DNA of 64,000 bases from Labilibaculum filiforme (GTDB taxonomy: Bacteria; Bacteroidota; Bacteroidia; Bacteroidales; Marinifilaceae): assembly GCF_002843315.1 (NCBI RefSeq), contig NZ_MVDD01000001.1, positions 310,001 through 374,000 on the forward strand, given 5' to 3'. Positions 38,105 through 48,764 of the stretch are shown here, in pieces. The notes beneath the pieces were generated by a model that did not search any database, had not been told where the DNA came from, and saw only the letters and a program-made list of their open reading frames with translations. Position numbers and translations under genes: made by a program. Numbering within the stretch: position 1 is the first letter of the stretch; each line of letters starts with the position of its first letter.

Positions 38105-38500
38105 TTAATAAACGTAACACAATATTTCGCCACCAACGTTTTTCTGACGAGCTTCCTTATCAGTCATAACTCCTTGCGAAGTAGAGAGAATTGCTATTCC
38201 CAAACCGTTTAGTACACGTGGTAATTCAGCTGCTCCACAATATTTTCTCAAACCTGGCTTACTTACCCTTTTAAGATTTTTGATTGCGGAAATTTTTGTC
38301 TCTGGATTGTATTTCAAAGCTATTTTAATTGTGCCTTGAATTCCGTCATCAACAAACTTGTAATTAAGGATATAACCTTTATCCTTAAGAATTTTTGTCA
38401 TTTCTTTTTTCACGTTAGACGCAGGAACGTCAACCACTTTGTGATTGGCCATAATCCCGTTTCTTAGACGTGTAAGAAAATCTGCTATTGGATCTGTCAT
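38105..38500 (-). CDS. rpsH: 30S ribosomal protein S8
   Basis: 131 residues from the ATG at 38500; a TTG further up at 38548 extends the frame but the added residues are not S8-like and contain a hairpin. [20 protein letters not shown] and the C-terminal [22 protein letters not shown] are typical. S8 is the spc-operon repressor in E. coli. Gap to rpsN is 72 bases. Confidence 0.95.
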   Translation of the reverse strand: MTDPIADFLTRLRNGIMANHKVVDVPASNVKKEMTKILKDKGYILNYKFVDDGIQGTIKIALKYNPETKISAIKNLKRVSKPGLRKYCGAAELPRVLNGLGIAILSTSQGVMTDKEARQKNVGGEILCYVY

Positions 38501-38519
38501 TTTAAAAAAATTAAATTGA

Positions 38520-38535
38520 TCCCGATTGCTCGGGA
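38520..38535 (-). promoter_or_regulatory. GNRA-capped hairpin in the rpsN-rpsH gap
   Basis: On the minus strand CCCGA-GCAA-TCGGG forms a perfect five-pair GC-rich stem with a GCAA tetraloop, extended by one T-A pair. It lies 20 bases before the rpsH start. It is not followed by a T run, so it is not a standard terminator. Confidence 0.55.
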
Positions 38536-38572
38536 CAATATTTAACAAAATTGTTTTTACAAACTAATCTGC

Positions 38573-38842
38573 TTACCAACTTGCCTTCTTAATACCTGGA
38601 ATTAATCCAGAAGAAGCCATTTCACGAAAAGTGATACGACTAATACCGAATTGTCTCATGTATCCTTTAGGACGACCAGTAAGTTTACATCTGTTATGCA
38701 ATCTTACAGGAGAAGAGTTTTTTGGCAAACGACTAAGTCCGATGTAATCGCCTTCCTCCTTAAGTTTAGCTCTTTTTGCTGCGTATTTTTCAACAAGCTT
38801 TTGACGCTTCACTTCGCGAGCTTTCATTGATTCTTTAGCCAT
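38573..38842 (-). CDS. rpsN: 30S ribosomal protein S14, zinc-free type
   Basis: 89 residues, the longer form without the two CxxC zinc motifs (a single Cys at about 52). [20 protein letters not shown] and [21 protein letters not shown]. It sits 4 bases after rplE. Confidence 0.96.
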   Translation of the reverse strand: MAKESMKAREVKRQKLVEKYAAKRAKLKEEGDYIGLSRLPKNSSPVRLHNRCKLTGRPKGYMRQFGISRITFREMASSGLIPGIKKASW

Positions 38843-38846
38843 CGTC

Positions 38847-39401
38847 TTATTTTTTTAAATTTTTAAATGGTAAACCAAACTCCTTTAATAAAGCAAACGC
38901 TTCCTCATCGGTATTTGCTGTAGTAACGAAGGTGATATTCATACCCATTATTTTGTTTACTTCATCCAAAATAATCTCTGGGAAAATGATTTGCTCTTCG
39001 ATACCTAAGGTATAGTTTCCTCTACCATCTAATTTACCGTTAATACCTTTAAAGTCACGGATACGAGGCAAAGCAACACGTACTAATTTCTCAAGAAATT
39101 CGTACATATGCTCACGACGCAAAGTAACAGTTGTACCAACTGGCATTCCTTTACGCAGTTTGAAGTTCGAAATATCTTTCGAAGAAAGAGTTTGAACTGC
39201 CTTCTGACCAGTGATAGAAGTCATTTCGTTTACCGAAAATTCTAATATTTTCTTGTCAGCAATAGCCGAACCAACACCCTGATTAATTACTATCTTCGTT
39301 AATTTAGGTGCTTGCATTACAGATTTGTAGTTGAATTCCTTCATTAAAGCAGGAACTACTTCCTCTGAATATTGTTTTTTAAGAGTAGGTATATAGCTCA
39401 T
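38847..39401 (-). CDS. rplE: 50S ribosomal protein L5
   Basis: 184 residues; binds 5S rRNA and contacts P-site t[22 protein letters not shown] and [31 protein letters not shown] are typical. Its ATG overlaps the rplX stop (TAATG). A purine-rich GGGGAGGAG lies 8 bases before the start, inside rplX codons. Confidence 0.96.
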   Translation of the reverse strand: MSYIPTLKKQYSEEVVPALMKEFNYKSVMQAPKLTKIVINQGVGSAIADKKILEFSVNEMTSITGQKAVQTLSSKDISNFKLRKGMPVGTTVTLRREHMYEFLEKLVRVALPRIRDFKGINGKLDGRGNYTLGIEEQIIFPEIILDEVNKIMGMNITFVTTANTDEEAFALLKEFGLPFKNLKK

Positions 39402-39724
39402 TACTTAATCTCCTCCCCTGACTTTTTAGAGTATCTAACTAATTTATTGTCATCACCCAAACGTCTACCAACACGGGTAGCCTTTCCGGTGGAAGCATCT
39501 TTCACATTCAAATTAGAAATGTGAATTCCTGCCTCTTTTTTAACAATACCGCCCTGAGGATTTTCAGCATTAGGTTTAGTATGTTTAGAAATCATATTAG
39601 CTCCTTCAACAATTGCTCGTTGCTTATCTACTAATACTTCTAATACTTTACCTTCCATACCTTTAGATTCCCCTGAGTTTACAATAACGGTATCACCTTT
39701 TTTAATATGTAACTTTTTTCGCAT
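39401..39724 (-). CDS. rplX: 50S ribosomal protein L24
   Basis: 107 residues with a KOW motif near the start ([24 protein letters not shown]). An assembly-initiating protein by the exit tunnel. Translationally coupled to rplE by a one-base overlap. Confidence 0.96.
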   Translation of the reverse strand: MRKKLHIKKGDTVIVNSGESKGMEGKVLEVLVDKQRAIVEGANMISKHTKPNAENPQGGIVKKEAGIHISNLNVKDASTGKATRVGRRLGDDNKLVRYSKKSGEEIK

Positions 39725-39743
39725 TGTTCTAGGTTTTCAAAGA

Positions 39744-40109
39744 TTATAAAACTTCTGGTGCCAGAGAAACGATCTTCATATCAGTATCGCGCAATTCTCT
39801 TGCAACAGGTCCAAAAATACGGGTTCCTCTCATTTCACCAGCTGTATTCAATAATACACATGCGTTATCATCGAAGCGAATATAGGATCCGTCTGGTCTT
39901 CTAATCTCTTTTTTGGTGCGAACAACAACCGCTTTTGTTACTGTTCCTTTTTTCATATCGGAACCGGCTATAGCATTCTTTACGGTAACAACAATTTTGT
40001 CCCCAATCGAAGCATAACGCTTTTTAGTACCGCCTAACACACGGATACAAAGAACTTCTTTGGCTCCGCTGTTATCAGCAACTATTAGTCTACTTTCTGT
40101 TTGTATCAT
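39744..40109 (-). CDS. rplN: 50S ribosomal protein L14
   Basis: 121 residues: [27 protein letters not shown] and the C-terminal [24 protein letters not shown]. At the subunit interface near IF-2/EF-G binding. 2 bases after rpsQ. Confidence 0.96.
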   Translation of the reverse strand: MIQTESRLIVADNSGAKEVLCIRVLGGTKKRYASIGDKIVVTVKNAIAGSDMKKGTVTKAVVVRTKKEIRRPDGSYIRFDDNACVLLNTAGEMRGTRIFGPVARELRDTDMKIVSLAPEVL

Positions 40110-40111
40110 GT

Positions 40112-40369
40112 TTACTTAGCTCTTTCAATAATTTCAACTAATCTCCAACTCTTATTTTTACTAATAGGTCGGGTTTCCATGATTTTTACGGTATCACCTT
40201 CATTACAGGTGTTTTCTTCGTCGTGAGCAGTGAATTTCTTCGACTTGTTCACAAACTTTCCGTAAATTGGGTGCTTTTCTTTGGTATGCACTACAATAGT
40301 TATGGATTTCTCCATTTTATTGCTTACCACAACCCCGATACGTTCTTTTCTAAGATTTCTTTCCATCAC
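40112..40369 (-). CDS. rpsQ: 30S ribosomal protein S17
   Basis: 85 residues, OB-fold. [21 protein letters not shown] and [24 protein letters not shown] are diagnostic. 3 bases after rpmC. Confidence 0.96.
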   Translation of the reverse strand: MMERNLRKERIGVVVSNKMEKSITIVVHTKEKHPIYGKFVNKSKKFTAHDEENTCNEGDTVKIMETRPISKNKSWRLVEIIERAK

Positions 40370-40372
40370 TTT

Positions 40373-40570
40373 TTACTTATCAGTTAATTGCCTGTGACGC
40401 AACTCCGTTACAAGTCGAGCAATGTTACGTCGGGTTACCTTTATTTGCAAAGGATTTTCCAAAGGTGAAATAGCGTGATTTAGCTTGAATCGAGTTAATG
40501 TAGATCTTTCAGCATCTACTTTTTCTACTATTTCTTGTGTTGTTAACTCTTTAATTTCTGAATTCTTCAT
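40373..40570 (-). CDS. rpmC: 50S ribosomal protein L29
   Basis: 65 residues, two antiparallel helices at the exit tunnel where trigger factor and SRP dock. MKNSEIKELTTQEIVEKV start and RRNIARLVTELRHRQL. 2 bases after rplP. Confidence 0.95.
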   Translation of the reverse strand: MKNSEIKELTTQEIVEKVDAERSTLTRFKLNHAISPLENPLQIKVTRRNIARLVTELRHRQLTDK

Positions 40571-40572
40571 GA

Positions 40573-41004
40573 CTAATCAATTGAATTTTCAACATAATCA
40601 CGTCTTACGACAAATTTGGTAGTTACAGGTAATTTTTGAGCTGCTAAGCGTAAAGCTTCTTTTGCTACTGCGAAAGGTACTCCTTCACATTCGAATAACA
40701 TTCTTCCTGGTGATACAGGAGCAACGAATCCTTCTGGTGAACCTTTTCCTTTACCCATACGAACCTCTGCAGGTTTCTTAGTGATTGGCTTATCTGGGAA
40801 AATTCTGATCCAGATTTGACCTTGTCTTTGCATATATCGGGTTACTGCCACACGAGCAGCTTCAATTTGACGACCAGTGATCCACTTAGTTTCAAGTGAT
40901 TTGATCCCAAAAGATCCAAATGCTAATTCAGTACCGCGACCGGCATTGCCTTTGATTCGTCCCTTTTGTTGTCTCCTAAATTTTGTCCTTTTTGGTTGTA
41001 ACAT
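40573..41004 (-). CDS. rplP: 50S ribosomal protein L16
   Basis: 143 residues; orients A-site tRNA near the peptidyl transferase centre. [37 protein letters not shown] and [23 protein letters not shown]. 26 bases after rpsC. Confidence 0.96.
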   Translation of the reverse strand: MLQPKRTKFRRQQKGRIKGNAGRGTELAFGSFGIKSLETKWITGRQIEAARVAVTRYMQRQGQIWIRIFPDKPITKKPAEVRMGKGKGSPEGFVAPVSPGRMLFECEGVPFAVAKEALRLAAQKLPVTTKFVVRRDYVENSID

Positions 41005-41030
41005 CGTACTAATTCTTTAAAATTTAAAGA

Positions 41031-41741
41031 CTACTTCTTTTTTCTTCTATTAAAACCACCTTTTCCTTTTGGAGCTCTACCATCGCGCATTCCTGCGTTT
41101 GGGGTTAAGTCACGTTTACCGTAAACTTCACCTTTACAGATCCAAACTTTGATACCTAGTAAACCGTAGGTTGTTAAAGCTTCGGCTAAACAATAATCGA
41201 TATCAGCTCTTAAGGTGTGTAGTGGGGTACGTCCTTCTTTGTACATTTCAGAACGAGCCATTTCAGCACCGTTCAAACGACCAGAAATCTGTATTTTAAT
41301 TCCCTCTGCACCCATTCTCATAGTAGAAGCAATAGCCATTTTAATTGCGCGTCGGTAGGCGATACGACCTTCAATTTGACGAGCAATATTATTAGCAACG
41401 ATTACCGCATCCATTTCCGGACGCTTAATTTCAAAGATGTTAATTTGTACTTCTTTGTCAGTAATCTTCTTCAACTCTTCTTTCAATTTATCAACTTCCT
41501 GACCACCTTTTCCGATAATAATACCCGGACGTGCAGTGTTCACAGTAATAGTGATTAATTTTAGAGTTCTTTCGATAATGATTTTAGAAATACTTGCCTT
41601 TGCTAAACGAGCATTAAGGTACTTTCTAATTTTGGTATCTTCAACAAGCTTATCGCCGTAGTTTTTTCCGCCAAACCAGTTAGAATCCCATCCTTTGATG
41701 ATTCCTAGTCTATTTCCAATTGGATTTACTTTTTGTCCCAT
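41031..41741 (-). CDS. rpsC: 30S ribosomal protein S3
   Basis: 236 residues; mRNA entry and helicase function. KH domain with [21 protein letters not shown] (GKGG loop) and the C-terminal [14 protein letters not shown]. The tail is Lys/Arg-rich. 5 bases after rplV. Confidence 0.96.
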   Translation of the reverse strand: MGQKVNPIGNRLGIIKGWDSNWFGGKNYGDKLVEDTKIRKYLNARLAKASISKIIIERTLKLITITVNTARPGIIIGKGGQEVDKLKEELKKITDKEVQINIFEIKRPEMDAVIVANNIARQIEGRIAYRRAIKMAIASTMRMGAEGIKIQISGRLNGAEMARSEMYKEGRTPLHTLRADIDYCLAEALTTYGLLGIKVWICKGEVYGKRDLTPNAGMRDGRAPKGKGGFNRRKKK

Positions 41742-41746
41742 TCTAA

Positions 41747-42166
41747 CTATTGTTTAGTACTATCGGCTTCAGCTGTTTTGCTGCCCAACAATATAGTTAC
41801 ATGATTTGATCTTTTCTTAATTCTATGTGCTCTTCCCTGAGGGGCAGGTCTAAGACGTTTAAGGATTCTCGCTGAATCTACGCTAATTTCTTTCACGTAC
41901 AATGCGCTCTCCTCAATTCTTTGCCCTTCATTCTTAGCTTGCCAATTGGCAATAGCTGAAAGCAATAGTTTTTCTACGCGGTTTGATGCCTCCTTCGGAC
42001 TGAAACGAAGTACATCTAAAGCTCGGTTCACCTCCATACCTCTTACCATATCGGTAACAAGTCTCATTTTGCGAGGTGAAGTAGGAACATTTCTCAAGCT
42101 AGCAAATGCTTTGCTCTTGTTTTCCTCCTTTATTTGGTTTGCTTTTATTCTTTTTCTTGCACCCAT
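41747..42166 (-). CDS. rplV: 50S ribosomal protein L22
   Basis: 139 residues; its loop lines the exit tunnel ([25 protein letters not shown]). It has about 18 basic residues-rich N-terminal extension and a C-terminal tail ([12 protein letters not shown]) not seen in E. coli L22. 40 bases after rpsS. Confidence 0.95.
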   Translation of the reverse strand: MGARKRIKANQIKEENKSKAFASLRNVPTSPRKMRLVTDMVRGMEVNRALDVLRFSPKEASNRVEKLLLSAIANWQAKNEGQRIEESALYVKEISVDSARILKRLRPAPQGRAHRIKKRSNHVTILLGSKTAEADSTKQ

Positions 42167-42206
42167 TTTTACAAATTCAAAATGTTAATTAAAACCAATA
42201 ACATGC

Positions 42207-42476
42207 TTATCTTTTTTTCTTGTCAGCATGTCCTCTAAAAGTACGAGTTGGCGCAAATTCACCTAATTTATGTCCTACCATGTTTTCAGTAACATAAACA
42301 GGAATGAATTTGTTTCCGTTGTGCACGGCGATCGTATGACCTACGAAATCTGGAGAGATCATTGAACGTCTTGACCAGGTTTTAACAACTGTTTTTTTCC
42401 CTGATTCGTTTTGTCCCAATACTCGTTTTTCCAGCTTGAAATCGATAAAAGGTCCTTTTTTTAATGAACGACTCAT
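42207..42476 (-). CDS. rpsS: 30S ribosomal protein S19
   Basis: 89 residues: [43 protein letters not shown] and [16 protein letters not shown]. Partner of S13 in the head. 18 bases after rplB. Confidence 0.96.
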   Translation of the reverse strand: MSRSLKKGPFIDFKLEKRVLGQNESGKKTVVKTWSRRSMISPDFVGHTIAVHNGNKFIPVYVTENMVGHKLGEFAPTRTFRGHADKKKR

Positions 42477-42494
42477 AACAATCTAATTATCAAA

Positions 42495-43319
42495 TTATTT
42501 TTTCCTTCTTTCAACAATATACTTATTAGAAGCATTCTTTTTAGCTCTAGTTTTGAAACCTTTTGCTAAAACACCTGTTCTAGAACGTGGATGTCCACCT
42601 GAAGATTTACCTTCACCACCACCCATTGGGTGATCAACTGGATTCATTACCACACCACGAACTCTAGGTCTTCTTCCCAACCAACGAGTACGTCCAGCTT
42701 TACCACTTCTTTCTAACGCATGGTCAGTATTAGAAACGGTTCCGATGGTAGCCTTACAGGTTACAAGAATCATTCTAACTTCACTAGAAGGCAATTTGAT
42801 AGATGCATATTTGCCATCTCGTGCTACGAGTTGAGCATATGCACCAGCGCTACGAGCCATTACTGCACCTTGAGAGGGTCTTAATTCAATATTATGAATT
42901 ATTGTACCTAATGGGATATCAGATAATGGCATTGAATTTCCGATTTCAGGAGATATTTTATTTCCAGAAAGCAAAGATTGCCCGACTTCCAATCCGTTTG
43001 GTGCGACGATGTAACGTTTCTCACCATCTGCGTACACTAGCAAAGCTATGCGTGCAGTACGGTTTGGATCGTACTCAATCGAAACCACTTTGGCTGGAAC
43101 GCCATCTTTGTCTCTTTTGAAATCAATAACTCGATATCTTCTTTTGTGACCACCACCTATATATCTCATTGTCATCTTACCGGAGTTATTTCTACCACCA
43201 GTTTTTTTCATTGGTCTTAACAATGATTTTTCAGGTTTGTCTGTAGTAACCTGCTCAAAGGTATTAAGAATCTTATGCCTTTGACCAGGAGTTACAGGTC
43301 TTAATTTACGTACAGCCAT
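42495..43319 (-). CDS. rplB: 50S ribosomal protein L2
   Basis: 274 residues; required for subunit joining and peptidyl transfer. The conserved [16 protein letters not shown] loop carries the His that reaches the catalytic centre region. [26 protein letters not shown] is also typical. 7 bases after rplW. Confidence 0.96.
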   Translation of the reverse strand: MAVRKLRPVTPGQRHKILNTFEQVTTDKPEKSLLRPMKKTGGRNNSGKMTMRYIGGGHKRRYRVIDFKRDKDGVPAKVVSIEYDPNRTARIALLVYADGEKRYIVAPNGLEVGQSLLSGNKISPEIGNSMPLSDIPLGTIIHNIELRPSQGAVMARSAGAYAQLVARDGKYASIKLPSSEVRMILVTCKATIGTVSNTDHALERSGKAGRTRWLGRRPRVRGVVMNPVDHPMGGGEGKSSGGHPRSRTGVLAKGFKTRAKKNASNKYIVERRKK

Positions 43320-43326
43320 TTTCTAA

Positions 43327-43617
43327 TTAAATATTGCTATAAAAATCTATTTTATCCCCTTCAACTAAAGTAACGATCGCTTTCTTAAAAGAAGCAGTTC
43401 TACCTTCAATGGCACCAGCTTTAGTAAAACGACTTTTCTTTTTACCTTGATAATTCATGGTATTGATAGCCGCTACTTTAACGTTGTACATTGACTCTAC
43501 CGCCTTTTTAATTTCGATCTTCTTCGCTCTGCGATCCACGACAAATCCAAAGCAATTTAATTTTTCGCTTTGGGCTGTCATCTTCTCGGTAACGATCGGT
43601 TTGATTAAAATTTCCAT
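43327..43617 (-). CDS. rplW: 50S ribosomal protein L23
   Basis: 96 residues; docking site for trigger factor and SRP at the exit tunnel. EILIKPIVTEKMTAQSE and NTMNYQGKKKSRFTKAGAIEGRTASFKKAIVTL. 9 bases after rplD. Confidence 0.95.
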   Translation of the reverse strand: MEILIKPIVTEKMTAQSEKLNCFGFVVDRRAKKIEIKKAVESMYNVKVAAINTMNYQGKKKSRFTKAGAIEGRTASFKKAIVTLVEGDKIDFYSNI

Positions 43618-43626
43618 CTTTTAAAC

Positions 43627-44259
43627 TTAATTTAGTTTAAACATTTCATCGAGCCCTTTTACTGAGCTCTCTACAAATAACAAAGTTGAAGCTTTCATAA
43701 TATCGTAAGTTGCAAGATCAGAAACACGTACAACTTCAACATTCTTCAAATTACGAGAAGACAAATATATGTTTTTATTATCTTCGGTTAAAACCAAAAG
43801 CACTTTTTTATCAGATACTTTCAGGTTTTTTTGAAGTTCAACAAAACTTTTTGTCTTCACAGCTTCAAAATTGAAATCTTCGATAATTAACAAACCATCA
43901 TTTTGAGCTTTTAAACTTAAAGCTGAACGACGAGCTAATTGCTTCAATTTTTTATTCAATTTGAAACTATAGTTTCTTGGACGGGGACCGAATACTCGTC
44001 CTCCTCCTCTGAACACAGGCGATTTAATGCTACCCGCACGAGCTGTACCAGTACCTTTTTGCTTCTTAATCTTTCTAGTACTACCTGAGATCTCAGCTCT
44101 TTCTTTCGATTTGTGAGTTCCCTGACGTTGATTCGCTAAATATTGCTTAACGTCTAGGTAAATAGCATGTTCGTTTGGTTCAATTGCAAAAACCAAGTCA
44201 TTCAACTCAATTTTTCTGCCTGTATCTTCTCCAGATGTATTTAAAATAGCTAATTCCAT
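43627..44259 (-). CDS. rplD: 50S ribosomal protein L4
   Basis: 210 residues; its loop ([37 protein letters not shown]) lines the exit tunnel and is the macrolide-contact site. In E. coli it represses the S10 operon. Its ATG overlaps the rplC stop by one base. Confidence 0.96.
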   Translation of the reverse strand: MELAILNTSGEDTGRKIELNDLVFAIEPNEHAIYLDVKQYLANQRQGTHKSKERAEISGSTRKIKKQKGTGTARAGSIKSPVFRGGGRVFGPRPRNYSFKLNKKLKQLARRSALSLKAQNDGLLIIEDFNFEAVKTKSFVELQKNLKVSDKKVLLVLTEDNKNIYLSSRNLKNVEVVRVSDLATYDIMKASTLLFVESSVKGLDEMFKLN

Positions 44260-44876
44260 TACTTTTCAATAATTACATATGAACCTTTAGACCCTGGAAG
44301 AGATCCTTTAACTAATAATAAATTGTTCTCAGGAATTACCTTAAGAACTTGAAGGTTTTCCACCTTCACAGTGTCTCCGCCTGTACGTCCGGCCATTCTC
44401 ATGCCCTTAAATACTCTAGCTGGATACGATGCAGCACCAATAGAACCTGGAGCACGCAAACGGTTATGTTGACCGTGTGTTTGTCCTCCTACTCCGCCAA
44501 AACCATGACGTTTCACTACCCCTTGAAAACCTTTACCTTTTGATATTCCTGTAATATCTACGAAAGTAGATTCACCAATAATATCAATTGTAATAACATC
44601 TCCTAACTTGTACTCAGCCTCAAAATCGCTGAATTCAACAAGTTTTTTCTTAGGGGTTGTATTTGCCTTTTTAAAGTGCCCATCTAGCGCCTTCGTTGTT
44701 CGCTTTTCTTTCTTTTCGTCGAAAGCCAACTGAAGTGCTTCGTAACCGTCAACCTCAATAGTTTTGATCTGAGTTACAACACATGGACCTGCCTCAATGA
44801 CAGTGCATGGAATATTTTTTCCCTCGGCACTGTAAACGGAAGTCATTCCGATTTTTTTTCCAATTAATCCTGGCAT
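44259..44876 (-). CDS. rplC: 50S ribosomal protein L3
   Basis: 205 residues; [44 protein letters not shown] and [14 protein letters not shown]. The position of the Gln methylated by PrmB in E. coli (GQNQTPG) reads GAASYPA here, so that modification target is absent; this rests on my alignment from memory. 37 bases after rpsJ. Confidence 0.95.
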   Translation of the reverse strand: MPGLIGKKIGMTSVYSAEGKNIPCTVIEAGPCVVTQIKTIEVDGYEALQLAFDEKKEKRTTKALDGHFKKANTTPKKKLVEFSDFEAEYKLGDVITIDIIGESTFVDITGISKGKGFQGVVKRHGFGGVGGQTHGQHNRLRAPGSIGAASYPARVFKGMRMAGRTGGDTVKVENLQVLKVIPENNLLLVKGSLPGSKGSYVIIEK

Positions 44877-44913
44877 TTTTCTTTATTTTTTAAAAAATAA
44901 ATCTAACAGCTTA

Positions 44914-45219
44914 TCAAACTTTAATCTCTACTTCTACTCCACTAGGCAACTCTAGTTTCATTAGAGCATCAATTGTACTTGCAGTAGAACTGTAAATATC
45001 AATTAAACGTTTAAATGAAGAAAGTTGAAACTGCTCTCTTGATTTCTTGTTCACGAAAGTTGAACGAAGAACGGTAAAAATTCTTTTGTGAGTTGGAAGT
45101 GGAATAGGACCACTTACTACTGCACCTGTAGCCTTAACTGTCTTAACGATTTTCTCAGCTGAGTTATCAACCAAGTTGTGATCGTAAGATTTCAGTTTAA
45201 TTCTAATTTTTTGGCTCAT
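44914..45219 (-). CDS. rpsJ: 30S ribosomal protein S10
   Basis: 101 residues: [52 protein letters not shown]. Also serves in antitermination with NusB in other bacteria. 24 bases after fusA, so S10 genes continue the str operon here. Confidence 0.96.
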   Translation of the reverse strand: MSQKIRIKLKSYDHNLVDNSAEKIVKTVKATGAVVSGPIPLPTHKRIFTVLRSTFVNKKSREQFQLSSFKRLIDIYSSTASTIDALMKLELPSGVEVEIKV

Positions 45220-45243
45220 ATTATTTAATGTTATACGATAAAA

Positions 45244-47358
45244 CTATAGTAATTCAACTTTACCCTTGGCTTTCTCAACCACTTCTTTTGCAATACCTTT
45301 TGGCACCTCAGCAAAATGATCAAATTCCATTGAAGAATTTGCTCGACCAGAGGATAAGGTTCTCAATACAGTAACGTATCCAAATTGCTCTGATAATGGT
45401 ACCATGGCATTTACAACACGTGCACCATGCTTAGATTCCATTCCTTCAATCTGACCACGACGTTTATTCAAGTCACCAATAATATCTCCCATGTACTCTT
45501 CAGGAGTGATAACTTCAATTTTCATGATTGGCTCAAGAAGTACTGGTTTTGCTTTTCCACAAGCTTCTCTGTAACCTTGCTTAGCAGCCAATTCAAAAGA
45601 AAGTTGATCCGAATCCACTGGATGGAAAGATCCGTCAAGCAACTCAACTTTTAATGAATCAACAGTATAACCTGCTAATACACCATTCTTCATTGCTTCT
45701 TTGAAACCTTTCTGTACAGATGGAATAAATTCCTTAGGAATATTACCACCTTTTACCTTATCAACAAATTGTAACCCTTCTCCTGCGAAATCAGCATCTA
45801 CTGGAGATAAATTGAAGATAATATCAGCAAATTTACCACGTCCACCAGACTGCTTCTTAAATACCTGACGGTGATTTACTGTACCAGTAATAGCTTCTTT
45901 GTATGCAACCTGAGGCGCACCTTGGTTACACTCAACCTTGAATTCACGTTTCAAACGGTCAACAATGATATCTAAGTGAAGTTCACCCATACCAGAGATT
46001 ACTGTTTGTCCTGATTCTTCATCTGTTTTCACATGGAATGTTGGATCTTCTTCAGCTAATTTAGCCAATGCCATACCCATTTTATCCAAATCTTTTTGTG
46101 TTAAAGGCTCAATAGCAATACCGATTACTGGTTCTGGGAAATCCATCGACTCTAGTTCGATTGCGGTTTCTTTTTGACACAATGTGTCACCAGTTCTAAT
46201 ATCCTTGAAACCAACACAAGCACAAATGTCACCTGCTTCTACACGATCAATTGCATTTTGCTTATTTGAGTGCATCTGGTACAAACGTGAGATACGTTCT
46301 TTATTACCTGTTCTAACATTATAAACGTAAGACCCTGCATCAATTGAACCTGAATACAAACGAGTAAAAGCTAAACGACCTACGAATGGATCGGTAGCAA
46401 TTTTAAATGCTAAAGCAGCTAAAGGCTCTTCAACAGAAGGCTGTCTTGAAATAGCATCATCTGTTCCAGGAATCTTACCAACAATAGCTTCAACATCTAA
46501 CGGAGATGGAAGGAAAGTAATAACTGCATCCAATAAACGTTGAACACCTTTATTCTTAAATGCGGAACCACAAAGCATAGGAACAATATCCATTGCAATA
46601 GTAGCTTTACGAATCACATTTAAAAGCTCCTGCTCAGTAATAGATTCCGGATCTTCGAAGAAACGCTCCATCATATCCTCATCATGTACTGCAACAGCCT
46701 CTACAAGTGTCTCTCTCCACTCATTAGCTTCTTCCACCAAGTAATCAGGAATATCCTCTAATGTATAATTAGTTCCATTCTCATCATCGTACCAAATAAC
46801 AGCTTTCATTGCGATCAAATCAACCACACCTCTAAAACTCTCTTCAGTTCCAATAGGAATTTGAACAGGAATTGGATTCGCTCCTAATTTCTCTCTTACT
46901 TCACGAACAGCTTTGTAAAAATCTGCACCTGAACGGTCCATTTTATTTACAAATCCCATACGTGGAACTTTATATTTATCAGCTTGTCTCCAAACTGTTT
47001 CTGATTGTGCCTCAACACCACCAACTGCACAGAAACATGCAACAGCACCATCCAACACACGTAAAGAACGCTCTACCTCTACAGTAAAGTCAACGTGACC
47101 TGGAGTATCGATAATATTTACCTGATACTTTTCGCTATCGTAATTCCAAAAACAGGTAGTTGCAGCAGAAGTAATTGTAATACCTCTTTCTTGCTCTTGC
47201 TCCATCCAGTCCATTGTAGCAGCACCATCATGCACCTCACCAATTTTGTGAGAAACTCCGGTATAATACAAAATACGTTCTGTTGTAGTTGTTTTACCGG
47301 CGTCGATGTGCGCCATGATACCAATATTTCTGGTGTATTTTAAATCTCTCTTTGCCAT
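45244..47358 (-). CDS. fusA: elongation factor G
   Basis: A 704-residue GTPase that drives translocation. G1 [15 protein letters not shown], switch [12 protein letters not shown]3 DTPGHVDF with the catalytic His present, G4 NKMD ([14 protein letters not shown]), domains II-V through to the C-terminus with [22 protein letters not shown]. This is the canonical EF-G, and it sits between rpsG and rpsJ. Compare with the EF-G2 paralogue on the other strand nearby. Confidence 0.97.
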   Translation of the reverse strand: MAKRDLKYTRNIGIMAHIDAGKTTTTERILYYTGVSHKIGEVHDGAATMDWMEQEQERGITITSAATTCFWNYDSEKYQVNIIDTPGHVDFTVEVERSLRVLDGAVACFCAVGGVEAQSETVWRQADKYKVPRMGFVNKMDRSGADFYKAVREVREKLGANPIPVQIPIGTEESFRGVVDLIAMKAVIWYDDENGTNYTLEDIPDYLVEEANEWRETLVEAVAVHDEDMMERFFEDPESITEQELLNVIRKATIAMDIVPMLCGSAFKNKGVQRLLDAVITFLPSPLDVEAIVGKIPGTDDAISRQPSVEEPLAALAFKIATDPFVGRLAFTRLYSGSIDAGSYVYNVRTGNKERISRLYQMHSNKQNAIDRVEAGDICACVGFKDIRTGDTLCQKETAIELESMDFPEPVIGIAIEPLTQKDLDKMGMALAKLAEEDPTFHVKTDEESGQTVISGMGELHLDIIVDRLKREFKVECNQGAPQVAYKEAITGTVNHRQVFKKQSGGRGKFADIIFNLSPVDADFAGEGLQFVDKVKGGNIPKEFIPSVQKGFKEAMKNGVLAGYTVDSLKVELLDGSFHPVDSDQLSFELAAKQGYREACGKAKPVLLEPIMKIEVITPEEYMGDIIGDLNKRRGQIEGMESKHGARVVNAMVPLSEQFGYVTVLRTLSSGRANSSMEFDHFAEVPKGIAKEVVEKAKGKVELL

Positions 47359-47384
47359 ATTCTTTAAGAATCGCTTAACAGTTA

Positions 47385-47861
47385 TTAAAATCTAAAGTGA
47401 GCAAAAGCACGGTTAGCTTCAGCCATTCTATGTGTATCTTCTTTCTTTTTGAAAGCTCCACCTTCTTCATTATATCCACCAAGAATTTCCGCAGACAATT
47501 TTTCAGCCATAGATTTACCAGATCTTTTGCGAGCAAAAAGAATCATACTTTTAATAGCGATTGATACTTTTCTTTCAGGACGAATTTCGGTAGGAACTTG
47601 AAAAGTTGCTCCACCTACACGTCGGCTTTTCACCTCAACAGCTGGAGTAATATTTTCTAAAGCTTTTTTCCAAATCTCCAATGGAGATTTCTCAAGCTTT
47701 TCTGTTTTAGCCTTAACGATATCTAAAGCATCGTAAAATACTTTAAAAGAAAGATTTTTCTTTCCGTCAATCATTAAGTCATTTACGAATCTTGTTACCA
47801 GAACATCATTAAACTTTGGATCTGGCAATAAAATCCTTTTTTTTGGTCTTGACTTTCTCAT
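47385..47861 (-). CDS. rpsG: 30S ribosomal protein S7
   Basis: 158 residues; head organiser at the E site. [30 protein letters not shown] and [16 protein letters not shown]. The 129-base gap between rpsL and rpsG is longer than most in the cluster; no structure was identified in it. Confidence 0.96.
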   Translation of the reverse strand: MRKSRPKKRILLPDPKFNDVLVTRFVNDLMIDGKKNLSFKVFYDALDIVKAKTEKLEKSPLEIWKKALENITPAVEVKSRRVGGATFQVPTEIRPERKVSIAIKSMILFARKRSGKSMAEKLSAEILGGYNEEGGAFKKKEDTHRMAEANRAFAHFRF

Positions 47862-47990
47862 TTTCTCTTAGTTTACGAGTTATCCGTTGTAGCTGCCTTT
47901 TTCAGTCTTCAAAAATCTCACGATCATTTACTCAACTTAATAGAGAACAACACATAAACATTAACTCACAGTTTTAAAAACTAGAATTAA

Positions 47991-48371
47991 TTACTTTTTA
48001 GCTTTTGGTCTCTTAGTACCATACTTAGAACGACGTTGTTTACGACCTTCTACCCCTGAAGCATCCAGAGCACCACGAACAAGGTGATATCTTACCCCTG
48101 GAAGATCTTTTACACGACCACCTCTAATCAATACGATCGAGTGTTCCTGTAAGTTGTGACCTTCTCCTGGAATGTAAGCATTCACTTCTTTTCCGTTAGT
48201 CAATCTAACACGGGCTACTTTACGCATAGCCGAGTTAGGCTTCTTAGGTGTAGTCGTATACACACGAACACAAACCCCTCTCCTTTGTGGACAAGAATCC
48301 AATGCCGGAGCCTTGCTTTTATCGATAAGCTTGGTTCTTCCTTTTCTAACTAACTGTTGAATTGTAGGCAT
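47991..48371 (-). CDS. rpsL: 30S ribosomal protein S12
   Basis: 126 residues; decoding centre. The streptomycin-related positions are wild type (TTPKKPNS with Lys43/44, and [11 protein letters not shown]). First gene of the cluster. The Asp of KDLPG, the RimO methylthiolation site in E. coli, is conserved. Confidence 0.97.
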   Translation of the reverse strand: MPTIQQLVRKGRTKLIDKSKAPALDSCPQRRGVCVRVYTTTPKKPNSAMRKVARVRLTNGKEVNAYIPGEGHNLQEHSIVLIRGGRVKDLPGVRYHLVRGALDASGVEGRKQRRSKYGTKRPKAKK

Positions 48372-48764
48372 ATTAACAATTACTTTTTTAATTAAATACT
48401 TTTAACAATTTGGTTTGCAAAGGTATTATTTATTTTATAAAATCTGCCATTCAGACATGTAATTTTACAAAACCCCTTGAAATCAGGGCACAAAGGTAGG
48501 AAAAGCCTTTTATAAAGACAAGTTATTCTCTATCAAAAAAATAAGCTATTTCAGTTTATTAAAAAAAGATTCATGTCTTTCAGTAAAATCAGGGTATAAG
48601 AATGGCATTTTGCAATTGTTATTTTTTTTAAACGAAGGATTTCTTTATGTATATTGCATCTAACTAAAAAGTTAATTAATTTAGAAAACCTTATAACCAA
48701 AAAGAAGTTTTTCAACTTCGAAAAAGACAAATACATTTTTTTTAAACCCAAAAAAAATACCATT
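48372..48764. other. 393-base divergent region between rpsL and EF-G2
   Basis: Holds the rpsL promoter (48492-48522), a second TACCTTTG element nearer the rpsL start (48418-48425, minus strand) and the untranslated leaders of both genes. For EF-G2 only a weak TATATTG near 48647 is seen. A frame extending the EF-G2 ORF upstream to 48654 is likely untranslated. Confidence 0.55.
48492..48522 (-). promoter_or_regulatory. promoter of the rpsL ribosomal operon
   Basis: On the minus strand: TTG at the -33 position, a 20-base spacer and TACCTTTG as the -7 box, matching the Bacteroidetes consensus. The transcript would have a leader of about 110 bases before rpsL. Confidence 0.7.

Noticed and set aside
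38501-38548. Upstream TTG start for rpsH
   Set aside because: The added 16 residues do not belong to S8, and the region carries a hairpin.
48654-48764. N-terminal extension of EF-G2 by 37 residues
   Set aside because: The residues are Lys/Phe-rich and not EF-G-like; the inner ATG at 48765 gives the expected start just before the G1 motif.
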